From: a bacterium
GTDB taxonomy: Bacteria; Chloroflexota; Dormibacteria; UBA8260; Bog-877
Assembly (NCBI GenBank): GCA_021791345.1
Contig: JAJYWT010000129.1
Location: 1-14,181, forward strand
DNA: 14,181 nucleotides
Direction of reading: 5' to 3'
A program made the position numbers and the translations under genes. This document shows, one piece after another, positions 6,044-13,630 of the stretch (the first letter of the stretch is position 1; every line of letters begins with the position of its first letter). The notes beneath the pieces are model-generated. The model saw nothing but the letters and a program-made list of their open reading frames with translations, was not told the origin of the DNA and ran no database searches.

Positions 6044-6980
6044 CGGACCAACCTGCGCCGAGCTCGCCCAGCCGGCCCTGGAGGACCGGGTCCAGGCGCT
6101 GCGCTGGGCGACCGCGCGCCTGCCTCTGGCTGGCGACCAGGAGGCGGTCCACGACACCCGGGTCGCCCTGCGCCGCCTCCGGGAGGCGATCACGGCCCTC
6201 TCCCAATGCCTTCCGCGCCGGGAACAGGAGCGCTTGGGACCCCTACGGGCCGCTGAGCGGCTGCTCGGGCCGCTGCGCGACACCGAGGTCCGCTACGAGC
6301 TGCTCGTCTCAGTGCTGGGCCCGGTCGCGGTCTCGTGGGATCGCCGCGACGATCCCCGGGCGGCGGCGGTCTACGGGGCCTCGGTCATTCCCGGTGCCGG
6401 AGGGCCGCAGGCCGGCCTGCGAGGGTTGGAGGCCAGCGCCCGCGGGTGGCTCGCCGACTCGGTGGCGGCGGAGATGACGAGGGAGCGCGAGCGGCTGCTG
6501 GGCGGGCGCGCCCTGGCCCGCCTGGGACGGTTGGCGAAGAGCTTCGAGGTCAGGGACAAGCGGGACGCCCACGAGCCCGCCCGCCAGGTGGCGGATCGGC
6601 AGCTGGCCACGCTTTTCGCCCGCGCGGCGATCCCCCAGCGGAGCGAGCGGGAGCTGCACCGCCGGCGCATCCGCACCCGCCGTCTGCGCTACCGGCTCGA
6701 GCTCTTCGGCCCGGCACTCGCCGACGGCCACGAGCGCGTGGAGGAGGAGCTGCGCCGGCTGCAATCCCTGCTGGGGACATTTCACGATCTCGCGATCCTG
6801 GTGGAGTGGATGGACGACATCTCTCGTCGCAGCCACCACGACCTGCGTCCGGCTCTGCGCCGGCTGACGGTGAGGGTCGAGCTGGAGCACCAGGCGGCCC
6901 GCGAGGCTGTCGAGGCCCGGCTCGGTGAGCTTGACTCGGCAGGGTGGTGGGCCGCCGCCCGCCGGGCCTGCCTCGGCTGA
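6030..6980 (+). CDS. CHAD-domain protein (polyphosphate-associated helical domain)
   Basis: CHAD is an alpha-helical domain rich in conserved histidines and basic residues, shown for some members to bind inorganic polyphosphate. The 316-residue protein opens with the hallmark helix EAVHDTRVALRRLRE (H41, R44). A second basic half follows with RELHRRRIRTRRLRYRLELF, then FHDLAILVEWMDD; the two halves match the family's internal duplication. No CYTH domain is attached, unlike CYTH-CHAD triphosphatase fusions. It begins at TTG 6030, overlaps ppx by 14 nt and has a good Shine-Dalgarno sequence, so the two proteins are made from one mRNA. The likely role is to anchor or expose polyphosphate for the Ppx-like partner or for granules. 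Identification is firm, the role inferred. No membrane segments are seen. Confidence 0.9.
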   Translation: MSAPDGPTCAELAQPALEDRVQALRWATARLPLAGDQEAVHDTRVALRRLREAITALSQCLPRREQERLGPLRAAERLLGPLRDTEVRYELLVSVLGPVAVSWDRRDDPRAAAVYGASVIPGAGGPQAGLRGLEASARGWLADSVAAEMTRERERLLGGRALARLGRLAKSFEVRDKRDAHEPARQVADRQLATLFARAAIPQRSERELHRRRIRTRRLRYRLELFGPALADGHERVEEELRRLQSLLGTFHDLAILVEWMDDISRRSHHDLRPALRRLTVRVELEHQAAREAVEARLGELDSAGWWAAARRACLG

Positions 6981-6988
6981 GGGGCAAC

Positions 6989-7018
6989 AGCACGGAGGAA
7001 CCGCCGCTTCCTCATGCT
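6989..7018 (+). terminator. Hairpin after the ppx-CHAD operon
   Basis: AGCA-GAGGAA pairs with TTCCTC-TGCT around the loop CCGCCGC, with a small internal bulge, starting 9 nt after the CHAD stop. No T-run follows, so it may be a weak or processing hairpin rather than a full intrinsic terminator. Confidence 0.35.
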
Positions 7019-7080
7019 CCGGGGCGACCGGTGGCGTGCGTCCCGGTGTCAGTGAGGATGTGGTTTGCGCGACGCTCCGC

Positions 7081-7108
7081 GGGGTCAACCCCGGCGCGCC
7101 GAGACCCC
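7081..7108. repeat. Nested inverted repeats upstream of thiO
   Basis: GGGGTC (7081-7086) can pair with GACCCC (7103-7108). Inside lie the perfect palindrome CGGCGCGCCG (7092-7101) and an alternative GGGG-TCAA-CCCC hairpin. The block covers the -35 region of the predicted thiO promoter and the tail of any ppx-CHAD read-through, so it could be an operator or a terminator. In such GC-rich DNA, chance pairing is also plausible. Confidence 0.3.
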
Positions 7109-7115
7109 TTCTGGA

Positions 7116-7121
7116 TATGCT
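7116..7121 (+). promoter_or_regulatory. Candidate -10 element of thiO (leaderless spacing)
   Basis: TATGCT ends 7 nt before the GTG at 7129, and no Shine-Dalgarno sequence precedes either possible start. The geometry matches the leaderless starts of the phosphatase and phoU genes. Confidence 0.45.
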
Positions 7122-7128
7122 CGAAGCT

Positions 7129-8262
7129 GTGACCGCCCCCGTCCGCTCCGACCGCGCCAGCTGCCTGGTGGTGGGGGCCGGGGTGGTGGGCCTGGCGGTG
7201 GCGTGGGAGCTCGCCAAGCGGGGCGTGGCGGTGCGGCTGTTGGAGCGCGATCCGCACTGCGGCCAGCAGGCTTCGGCGGCGGCCGCTGGAATGCTGGCGG
7301 CGGGAGTTGAGGCCCATGCTCCCGGGGCCTTCCTGGACCTCTGCCGGCGCAGCGCCGGCAGATGGCGCTCCTGGGCGGAGGAGCTCCAGGCCGATTCCGG
7401 GGTCGATTGCGAGCTCGTGACCTCGGGGTTGCTCAGGGTCAGCGGCCGCGCCGAGGCGGTCTCGGACCTTGAGGTCCGCAGAGCGTGGCAGCTCACCCAG
7501 GGGATCCAGGTGTCCGAGCTGCTCAGCCTGGACCAACTCCGAGCCGAGGTGCCGGGGCTGTCCGCCACGATCGTGGCCGGCCTGTTGTACCCCGATGAGG
7601 CCCATGTCCACAGCCATCGGGTGACCGAGGCGCTGGAGCTCGCATGCCATAACCGGGGCGTGATCGTGGAGACCGGGGTGGAGGTAAAAGGGTTGCGGTT
7701 CGAGGCCGGTGTGGTCTCGGCTGAGACCGCGGCCGGCGAGCGGTCCGCCGACCTCGCGGTCATCGCCGCCGGATCCTGGAGCGGCAACCTCTGGGATCGC
7801 CTCGGGGTCGATGCCTCGATCGAGCCGGTCCGCGGTCAGATCGCGGCCCTCAGCCTGCCCCCGGGAACGTTGCCCCGGATAGTCTTCGGCGATCGTGGAT
7901 ACGTCCTCCAGAAGCGGTCCGGCCTGGTTCTGGTTGGAGCGACCGAGGAGGCGGCGGGCTTCGAGCCGTGGCCGACCCTGGGCGGCTTGGGACGGCTCAG
8001 TGCGATTGCGGCCGACCTGCTGCCGGCGCTGGAGGGGGCGAGGTTCTCCCATAGCTGGGCCGGCCTGCGCCCCCACTCCCCGTCGGGGCTCCTGCTCGGC
8101 CGGGTGCCCGCCACCCCGAGGGTGCTGCTGGCCACCGGGCACCACCGCAACGGGGTCCTCCTGGCCCCCGCCACCGCCGACCTCCTGGGTCGGGCCGTCG
8201 TCGAGGGCGCCGACCCTTTGGAGCTGTCCCCGTTCAGTCCGCGGGCGGGCGGGTCAGCCTGA
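7129..8262 (+). CDS. thiO: Glycine oxidase ThiO-like FAD-dependent amino-acid oxidase
   Basis: ThiO oxidises glycine to iminoglycine (dehydroglycine) for thiazole synthesis in thiamine biosynthesis, using FAD and O2. The 377 residues fit the DAO superfamily: the N-terminal Rossmann motif VVGAGVVG (G16, G18, G21) with E39 at the end of strand 2 for the FAD ribose, then SAAAAGMLAAG, a substrate domain with PVRGQI, and the C-terminal ThiO signature GHHRNGVLLAP (337-347). I place the start at GTG 7129 because TATGCT lies 7 nt upstream; ATG 7117, four codons earlier, is the alternative and overlaps that motif. No thiS, thiG or thiE lies beside it and no convincing TPP riboswitch was found, so its link to thiamine rests on the family signature. 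A different amino-acid oxidase role is possible. Its 3' end overlaps the convergent gene by 29 nt. Confidence 0.85.
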   Translation: MTAPVRSDRASCLVVGAGVVGLAVAWELAKRGVAVRLLERDPHCGQQASAAAAGMLAAGVEAHAPGAFLDLCRRSAGRWRSWAEELQADSGVDCELVTSGLLRVSGRAEAVSDLEVRRAWQLTQGIQVSELLSLDQLRAEVPGLSATIVAGLLYPDEAHVHSHRVTEALELACHNRGVIVETGVEVKGLRFEAGVVSAETAAGERSADLAVIAAGSWSGNLWDRLGVDASIEPVRGQIAALSLPPGTLPRIVFGDRGYVLQKRSGLVLVGATEEAAGFEPWPTLGGLGRLSAIAADLLPALEGARFSHSWAGLRPHSPSGLLLGRVPATPRVLLATGHHRNGVLLAPATADLLGRAVVEGADPLELSPFSPRAGGSA

Positions 8263-8968
8263 GCCTGAGCCCGTCGAACATCAGCAGCGCCCCCGGCACC
8301 GGGCGCCGCTCGCCGAGGTGGGTCAGCAGGAAGGAGGTCTGGGGGAACTCCCGCATCAGCTGCTCCACCTCCTCCTTCCAGAGGTGGATCGGGGCCGGCT
8401 TGGACCATCCGGTGCACTCGCACAGGAGGTGGTCCACCGAACCCGCCAAGCGGCGAAGCCCCGGGCACAAGGTGGTGTCGCCGGAGTAGCCCAGGCTCAC
8501 CTCGGGGGTGGCCACCCGCATCGCCAGACAGTGGAGCTGCGGCACGTGCTCGACCTCGAAGAACTCGATCGTGTGCGTCCCCAGCTCCTCGGCCGTCCCC
8601 GCCTCGACCTCCCGCAGCACCGGTGGGTGCTGCTCACAGAAGGAGCTCCAGAAATGCGCCCCCAGCGACAGCTCCCCCAGGCGGCGCAGATGGTCGGCCA
8701 GGTCGCGCGGCCCGAGCACCAGAAGGGGAGAGGCATCCGGCCGGGTCACCGCCCGGGCCACCAGCAGCATCGGCAGCTGACCGACGTGGTCCCCGTGGAG
8801 GTGGGAGATGACCACCGTCTCCACCTCTGCCAGGTCCACCCCCATCCGCGACAGGAGCAGCGGTGCCGGCGCGCCACAGTCGAGGAGCAGCCGGCGGTCG
8901 ATCAGGTAGCCCGCCTGATGTCCGGTGTCGGAAAAGGCGGATCCGCTGCCGAGGATGGCGAGCTCCAC
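8234..8968 (-). CDS. RNase Z-like metallo-beta-lactamase-fold hydrolase
   Basis: The 244-residue protein shows the metal-binding motif HLHGDH (56-61), D164 in GYSGDT and the last ligand H217 in LTHLGE, the pattern of RNase Z/ElaC-type phosphodiesterases. It is shorter than bacterial RNase Z (about 300 residues) and shows no clear exosite arm. I therefore call it an RNase Z-like MBL-fold hydrolase rather than tRNA 3' endonuclease; a cyclic-nucleotide or other phosphodiesterase is possible. The GTG at 8968 follows directly on the stop codon of the transglutaminase gene with no gap and no Shine-Dalgarno sequence, so translation is probably coupled. It is the last gene of the MoxR-DUF58-transglutaminase operon and its 3' end overlaps thiO by 29 nt. 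Why this enzyme joins that module is not evident. Confidence 0.85.
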   Translation of the reverse strand: MELAILGSGSAFSDTGHQAGYLIDRRLLLDCGAPAPLLLSRMGVDLAEVETVVISHLHGDHVGQLPMLLVARAVTRPDASPLLVLGPRDLADHLRRLGELSLGAHFWSSFCEQHPPVLREVEAGTAEELGTHTIEFFEVEHVPQLHCLAMRVATPEVSLGYSGDTTLCPGLRRLAGSVDHLLCECTGWSKPAPIHLWKEEVEQLMREFPQTSFLLTHLGERRPVPGALLMFDGLRLRLTRPPAD

Positions 8969-11389
8969 TCAGATGCTCTGCAGCCGGATGACGGTCGGCT
9001 TGGCGCCGGGCCCGGCCCGACGCCGGCCCCGCCGCCATGCTCGCCACAGCATCCCGGGATACGCGGAACGCACCCGCCCCCAGCCCGCGGCCAGCGCCTC
9101 GGCGCCGACCGTCGGCGGTTGATCCGAGAAGGCGATCCGGTCGGCGACGGCGGCCAACAGCATCAGTTCCTGCTCCCCAGTTAGGTTCCCCCGGCTCGCC
9201 ACGGTGGCGCACGCCCGCGCCAGCTCGGTGACTGTGAGACAGCGTGGATCGCCCATTCTACCCAGGCGCACCGCCAGCGCGAGCCGGCGGCGCAGCTGGC
9301 CGGGGGTCCTGACCCACAGCCACCACCGCAGAGCTCCGAGCACAAGGACGATGACCAGCAGCAGGGCAACTGCCAGCTCTACCCAGCCGAGCACGCGTCC
9401 GAGGTGGTGGCGATGCAGCGTGGGCTGGATCGGCGCGGTGTTGGTCCCGGTCGAGCGCACCCCTGGGTGAGGAACAGTAGCGCTGGTGGTCGGTGCCGGA
9501 CCGGTGCTGGCGGCGGCCGCCCCGGTGGGCTGGTAGAAGCCATCCGGGGTGGGCTCGAAGTTGACCCATCCGTAGTGGGGGAAGTAGACCTGCACCCAGG
9601 TGTGGGCGTCCGCCTCGGTGATCAGGCGCTCGCCATTCTTGAGCCTGCCCTCCTCCCCGGGGCCGAAGCCGCTTACCAGCCGCGAGGGGATCCCCAGGGT
9701 GCGGAGCATCGCTCCCATCGCGGAGGCGAAGTACTGGCAGTAGCCCCGGTGCGAGTCGTTGAGGAAGTACACGATCGGCCAGACCCCGGCCGGAACCGGA
9801 GGCGGGTCCAGGGTGTAGATCTCCTGGGTCCTGAGCGCGTTCTGGATGTTGATCGCGATCTGATACGGGTTGGTCGCCCCGGCCGCCATGGCGGTCGCAT
9901 CCGCCGCCAGTTCGTTGACGTCGATGAAGGCGGCCTCGGGGGGAAGCGCGGCGTCCGCCTCGACCCAGGACGGGTAGTCGGTGCCGGCGGACTCCAGCTG
10001 CTGGGCGGTGGCCTCCGACACCGTCCCGTAGGTGGTGATGGTCTGCGAGGACGGCAGGGAGTTGGCCAGGCCAGCCTCGGTCGTGATGTCGTCCACGGTC
10101 AGCAGCGCGTGGCCCGCGGTCTCCCCCTGGACCCGGTACACCGCGGGCAGGTTGGGTGTCTGCGACGGGCTTCCCGGGTAGAGGAGGTCGGGCACCTCCT
10201 GGGCGCCGGTCCCCAGGTAGGTGACGGTCAGCGAGACCTCCTTGCGGTCCAGCTCGGTGGCGGCCGTGCCCTGCGCTCCCGAGTCCTGGAAGGGGATGAG
10301 GTGGCCGCTCTTGAGAGTCACCGACGCCCCCGGTGCCGGGTACCAGTTCCCGTTGCTGAAGTCGGTGAGGGCCACCCCGCGCAGGTAGACCTCCCCGCCG
10401 GGAGCGGAGGTGCGATAGCTGAGGACCGGGTCGCGAACCTGGCGGATCGGCCCCCCCGGGACCACGGCGGTGGAGTAGCCGGAGATGGCGGCGATCTTGG
10501 CCGAGGGGCTGGTCCGGCTGATGTGAGGGCCGGAGTGGAAGAAGCGCTCGCTGATGTTGGTGCGGTTGAGAGGCGGGGCGACCAGCGCCACCAGGGTCAA
10601 CACGACCGCTGCCCCCGCAACCATCCCCAGCGCCCGTTGCGGCCGCGCCCCGGACCAGGGCACCCCCAGCTCCGACCACCGGACCAGCTGGCGCTCCTCG
10701 TGGGTCCAGCCGACCAGGGCCAGCCCCGACACCATCGCCCCGGCCACCGGCCAGGCCGGGGCGGCCTGGAGGATCTGGGGGATGTTGACCAAATCGGCCA
10801 CCAGGACCACCAGCGGGACCGCGCAGGCGATCGCTCCCTCGTGCTCGCGGAGCGCCAGCCACCCCACCCAGGCCCCGGTCGCCCAGCAGACCACCAGGAG
10901 CGCGAATATCTGGGCGCTGGCGGGGCTGGCGATCACCTGCTGGAAGAGCCCGGCCAGACTCCCGCCGGCGCCGATCCCGGCCGCGACCTGGAGGGTTATG
11001 GCGACCGTCGTGACCATGCCGCCAACCACCAGGCCGAGGATCCCGAGAGCGCGGCTCTTGGTGAGACGGGCCAGGGCCTGGGCCATCAGGACGCCGATTG
11101 CCGCGACCAGGCAGCCCGACAGCCCCAGGCTGCCCAGGACGGTCACCGCCAGGGCGCCCGCGGTGGACACCGCCAGCAGCAGCGCCAGCACCAGGCTCAC
11201 CCAGGTGGGAGCGCCGAGCTGGCGCACCGAGCGCACCACCACGCTTGCGGAGCCTGGGCCGGCGACCCTGGCCGGACTCCTCACCGGGGCGGCTGCCACC
11301 GCCGCCACCAGCGCCAGGGCCAGGAGGATCACCAGGGCCAGATCAGACAACGGCTCTGCCCACCACTGGGTCGAGGCGGGAGAGGTCAT
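8969..11389 (-). CDS. Membrane-anchored transglutaminase-like protein (DUF3488-transglutaminase-DUF4129 layout)
   Basis: The 806-residue protein has about eight N-terminal membrane segments (residues 15-330), a large ectodomain, one further membrane segment (about 668-692) and a short cytosolic tail resembling DUF4129. The transglutaminase-like core has nucleophile C551 in HRGYCQYFASAMGAMLR, H596 in ADAHTWVQVYFP, and E612 in VNFEPTP where the classic triad has aspartate; FEPTP is common in this bacterial group. Such proteins (TgpA/YebA class) are thought to act on envelope proteins, by cleavage or cross-linking, and cluster with MoxR and DUF58. The ATG at 11389 precedes the first membrane segment and overlaps DUF58 by 47 nt; no strong Shine-Dalgarno sequence is visible. 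The substrate is unknown. Confidence 0.9.
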   Translation of the reverse strand: MTSPASTQWWAEPLSDLALVILLALALVAAVAAAPVRSPARVAGPGSASVVVRSVRQLGAPTWVSLVLALLLAVSTAGALAVTVLGSLGLSGCLVAAIGVLMAQALARLTKSRALGILGLVVGGMVTTVAITLQVAAGIGAGGSLAGLFQQVIASPASAQIFALLVVCWATGAWVGWLALREHEGAIACAVPLVVLVADLVNIPQILQAAPAWPVAGAMVSGLALVGWTHEERQLVRWSELGVPWSGARPQRALGMVAGAAVVLTLVALVAPPLNRTNISERFFHSGPHISRTSPSAKIAAISGYSTAVVPGGPIRQVRDPVLSYRTSAPGGEVYLRGVALTDFSNGNWYPAPGASVTLKSGHLIPFQDSGAQGTAATELDRKEVSLTVTYLGTGAQEVPDLLYPGSPSQTPNLPAVYRVQGETAGHALLTVDDITTEAGLANSLPSSQTITTYGTVSEATAQQLESAGTDYPSWVEADAALPPEAAFIDVNELAADATAMAAGATNPYQIAINIQNALRTQEIYTLDPPPVPAGVWPIVYFLNDSHRGYCQYFASAMGAMLRTLGIPSRLVSGFGPGEEGRLKNGERLITEADAHTWVQVYFPHYGWVNFEPTPDGFYQPTGAAAASTGPAPTTSATVPHPGVRSTGTNTAPIQPTLHRHHLGRVLGWVELAVALLLVIVLVLGALRWWLWVRTPGQLRRRLALAVRLGRMGDPRCLTVTELARACATVASRGNLTGEQELMLLAAVADRIAFSDQPPTVGAEALAAGWGRVRSAYPGMLWRAWRRGRRRAGPGAKPTVIRLQSI

Positions 11390-12539
11390 CGCCCCGACGA
11401 ATGGTCCAGATGTCGAGTACCAGCCGCCATTGGGCCGGGATCGTGCTGGTCCGGGCGGGGCTCTGGAAGGAGCGCGCGTCCACATAGATCGCCACCGCCT
11501 TGCGTCCCGGCTGGGATCCCGCCGCCATCGCCTCCACCCACTCACCCGACGGGTCCGAGGTGATAAGGACGATGTTGCCCCGGGTCCGCCATGCGGGGAT
11601 GTGCCGGTAGAGCACGTCCCCGAGCCCGACCTGTCCATCCGCCTGGGCGAGCGCCAGGCTCTCCATGATCAGCTGCTCCTGGGCGTCGCCGCGGCCGGCG
11701 GCGATGTTGGTCAGCTCCCGGTCGGTCGCCAGCAGCGCCACCGCCCGCCCGTGGCGCAGCGCTCCGTGGGCGATCGAGGCGGCCAGCGTGACCGCGTACT
11801 CCAGCGAGCTCTCGGGCGCGGTGCCGTAGTGCAGCCCTCGCCGGAGGTCCAGGACCACCAGCAGGTCGGAGCCCTCCTCGGCGTCGAACGTCCGACTCAT
11901 CAGCCGGCCCTTGCGGGCGGTCGAGATCCAGTGAATGCGGTTGATCCCGTCTGCGGGATCATGCTCCCGGATCCCGGATGCGCTGGGGGGAAGGTCGCGG
12001 GGGCGCCCGCCGCGGTCGGAGTCCAGCCCCGCCCGGGCTCCGATGAAGGCGAAGTCGGGCATGTGGTAGATGGCCGGGTAGACCAGCACCGACCCGTCCG
12101 CGGGAAAGCGCAGCCGCCGCGGGAAGAGGCCGAAGGGATCCGCCAGCCGGATCTCGGTGGGTCCCAGCGTGTAACGCCCCCGAGCCAGCAGCCTCACCTC
12201 GCTGTCCCAGATCGCCTCCTCATGAGCCCGCAGCGACAGCCCGCGCGACGCTCGGTATCCGGGGAACTGGGCCAGGTCGCGCATCTCGATCAAGGGAATC
12301 GGCAGAAACGAGCGGTTGCTGACCTGGAAGCGCTGCGAGAAGAGCTCCCCCACCATCTGGGTGCCGCCCGGGGCCTCGCGGGCGCAGGACACCCCCCGCG
12401 CTGCGATCAGGCTCCACGCCAGGGACAGCACGGTCACCAGAATCGCGGCGTAGACCACCGCGAACGCCAGCTGCACCCCGTTGATGTAGGCGAAGAAGGC
12501 CGCCACCGCCACCACCGCCAACAGCGCCGCCCGGTACAT
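11343..12539 (-). CDS. DUF58 domain protein, MoxR partner
   Basis: This 398-residue protein has two N-terminal membrane segments (about 5-48), a beta-rich middle region and the DUF58 signature IREHDPADGINRIHWISTARKGRLM (short pieces IREHDP and RIHW, H203). A von Willebrand A-like fold follows, beginning DLLVVLDLRRG. DUF58 proteins nearly always sit next to MoxR ATPases and are viewed as their membrane partners or substrates; some have vWA-like metal sites. The ATG at 12539 lies 42 bp after the MoxR stop with no strong Shine-Dalgarno sequence. It overlaps the transglutaminase start by 47 nt, indicating coupled translation. The biochemical function is not established for the family. Confidence 0.9.
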   Translation of the reverse strand: MYRAALLAVVAVAAFFAYINGVQLAFAVVYAAILVTVLSLAWSLIAARGVSCAREAPGGTQMVGELFSQRFQVSNRSFLPIPLIEMRDLAQFPGYRASRGLSLRAHEEAIWDSEVRLLARGRYTLGPTEIRLADPFGLFPRRLRFPADGSVLVYPAIYHMPDFAFIGARAGLDSDRGGRPRDLPPSASGIREHDPADGINRIHWISTARKGRLMSRTFDAEEGSDLLVVLDLRRGLHYGTAPESSLEYAVTLAASIAHGALRHGRAVALLATDRELTNIAAGRGDAQEQLIMESLALAQADGQVGLGDVLYRHIPAWRTRGNIVLITSDPSGEWVEAMAAGSQPGRKAVAIYVDARSFQSPARTSTIPAQWRLVLDIWTIRRGDDLSRLDPVVGRAVV

Positions 12540-12581
12540 CCGAATCGTGCCCCAGCTGCGGGAGACTGCGCGGGACGGGTC

Positions 12582-13541
12582 TCAGCCCGCGGCGCGCCGG
12601 CCCCCCACCGGCACGGGCTCGCTCTCGACCACCTCTTCGAGGATCGCCTGCCCGGTGGCGCCGCGCAGCTCGGCGTTGGCCTTCAGCACCATCCGGTGCA
12701 GCAGCACCGGCAGCGCCAGCTCCTTGATGTCATCCGGGACCACGTAGGTCCGATCCTGCATCAGGGCGCGCGCCTGGCTGGCGCGCAGCAAGCCCAGGCT
12801 GGCCCGGACGCTCGCCCCCAGGGCGAGATCGGGGTGGTGGCGCGTCCGCTGCACCAGGCGTACCAGGTACTCCTTGACGTCGTCAGCCACGAAGACCGAG
12901 GTCACCGCCTCGCGAAGGGTCGGGTAGTCCTCGGGGCTGGTGACCGGCTGGAGTTCTTCCAGTGGGGAGGCGTTGCCGAACCGGTCCAGGATCTCCAGCT
13001 CCCCGGCAAGGTCGGCGTAGCCCAAAGACACCCTCATCAGGAAGCGGTCGACCTGCGCCTCCGGCAGGGCGAAGGTGCCTTGGTACTCGATCGGGTTCTG
13101 GGTTGCCAGCACCACGAATGGGTCCGGCAGGGGGTGGGTGGTGCCGTCGACTGTGACCTGGCGCTCCTCCATCGCCTCCAGCAGGGCGGATTGGGTCTTG
13201 GGGGTGGCGCGGTTGATCTCATCAGCCAGGAGGATCTGGGTGAACACCGGACCCCGCCGGAACTCGAAGGAGCCCTGGGTCGGGTAGTAGATGTTGGCCC
13301 CGGTGATGTCCCCGGGGAGCAGATCCGGGGTGAACTGAACCCGGTCGAAGTGGCCCCCGGTCGCCTTGGCGAGGGCCTTGGCCAGCATGGTCTTGCCGAC
13401 CCCTGGCACATCCTCGATGAGCACGTGCCCACCGACGAGCCAGGCGATGGTGCAGAGCTCGATCTGGGTTCGGTTGCCGACGATGACTGTGCCGACGGCC
13501 TCGGTCAGCCCGTGGATCTGCTCGGTGGCGCTCGATCCCAC
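12582..13541 (-). CDS. MoxR-family AAA+ ATPase
   Basis: MoxR ATPases are chaperone-like AAA+ machines that mature or insert metal into partner proteins. The 319 residues include Walker A PGVGKT (46-51), Walker B ILLADEINRA with D107 and E108, sensor 1 VLATQNP, the arginine-bearing ALPEAQVDRF segment, and a C-terminal helical lid with SVRASLGLLRASQARA. The GTG at 13541 is preceded by the strong ribosome binding site AAGGGAGGA at 13546-13554. It is the first gene of the MoxR-DUF58-transglutaminase-MBL operon; the likely promoter lies in the 89-bp gap to the darA-like gene, with TATACT at 13593-13598. Assignment is firm; the client protein is presumably DUF58 or the transglutaminase, by context. 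Confidence 0.95.
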   Translation of the reverse strand: MGSSATEQIHGLTEAVGTVIVGNRTQIELCTIAWLVGGHVLIEDVPGVGKTMLAKALAKATGGHFDRVQFTPDLLPGDITGANIYYPTQGSFEFRRGPVFTQILLADEINRATPKTQSALLEAMEERQVTVDGTTHPLPDPFVVLATQNPIEYQGTFALPEAQVDRFLMRVSLGYADLAGELEILDRFGNASPLEELQPVTSPEDYPTLREAVTSVFVADDVKEYLVRLVQRTRHHPDLALGASVRASLGLLRASQARALMQDRTYVVPDDIKELALPVLLHRMVLKANAELRGATGQAILEEVVESEPVPVGGRRAAG

Positions 13542-13545
13542 CGGA

Positions 13546-13554
13546 TCCTCCCTT
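13546..13554 (-). promoter_or_regulatory. Ribosome binding site of the MoxR gene
   Basis: AAGGGAGGA on the minus strand, 4 nt before the GTG at 13541, is the strongest Shine-Dalgarno sequence in the window. It fixes this non-ATG start. Confidence 0.8.
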
Positions 13555-13592
13555 CGCTAGCTACCGATCCAATACCCGCCCGCTCACGCGGC

Positions 13593-13598
13593 AGTATA
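13593..13598 (-). promoter_or_regulatory. Candidate -10 element of the MoxR operon
   Basis: TATACT on the minus strand, identical to the element before the phosphatase operon, lies in the 89-bp intergenic gap. A start near 13586 would give a leader of about 45 nt that includes the strong ribosome binding site. No clear -35 is seen. Confidence 0.45.
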
Positions 13599-13630
13599 AG
13601 GCGATCGGGGAGAGGGGGTGGCGCCGGCGG

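Noticed and set aside
7081..7128. TPP riboswitch-like words upstream of thiO (GGGG, CCGAGA, ACCCC, CTGGATATGC)
   Set aside because: Several words resemble the THI box in the right order, but the ACCTGAT segment and a closing P1 helix are missing and the spacing is too short. The stretch also holds the predicted -10 and start codon. A covariance search would decide.
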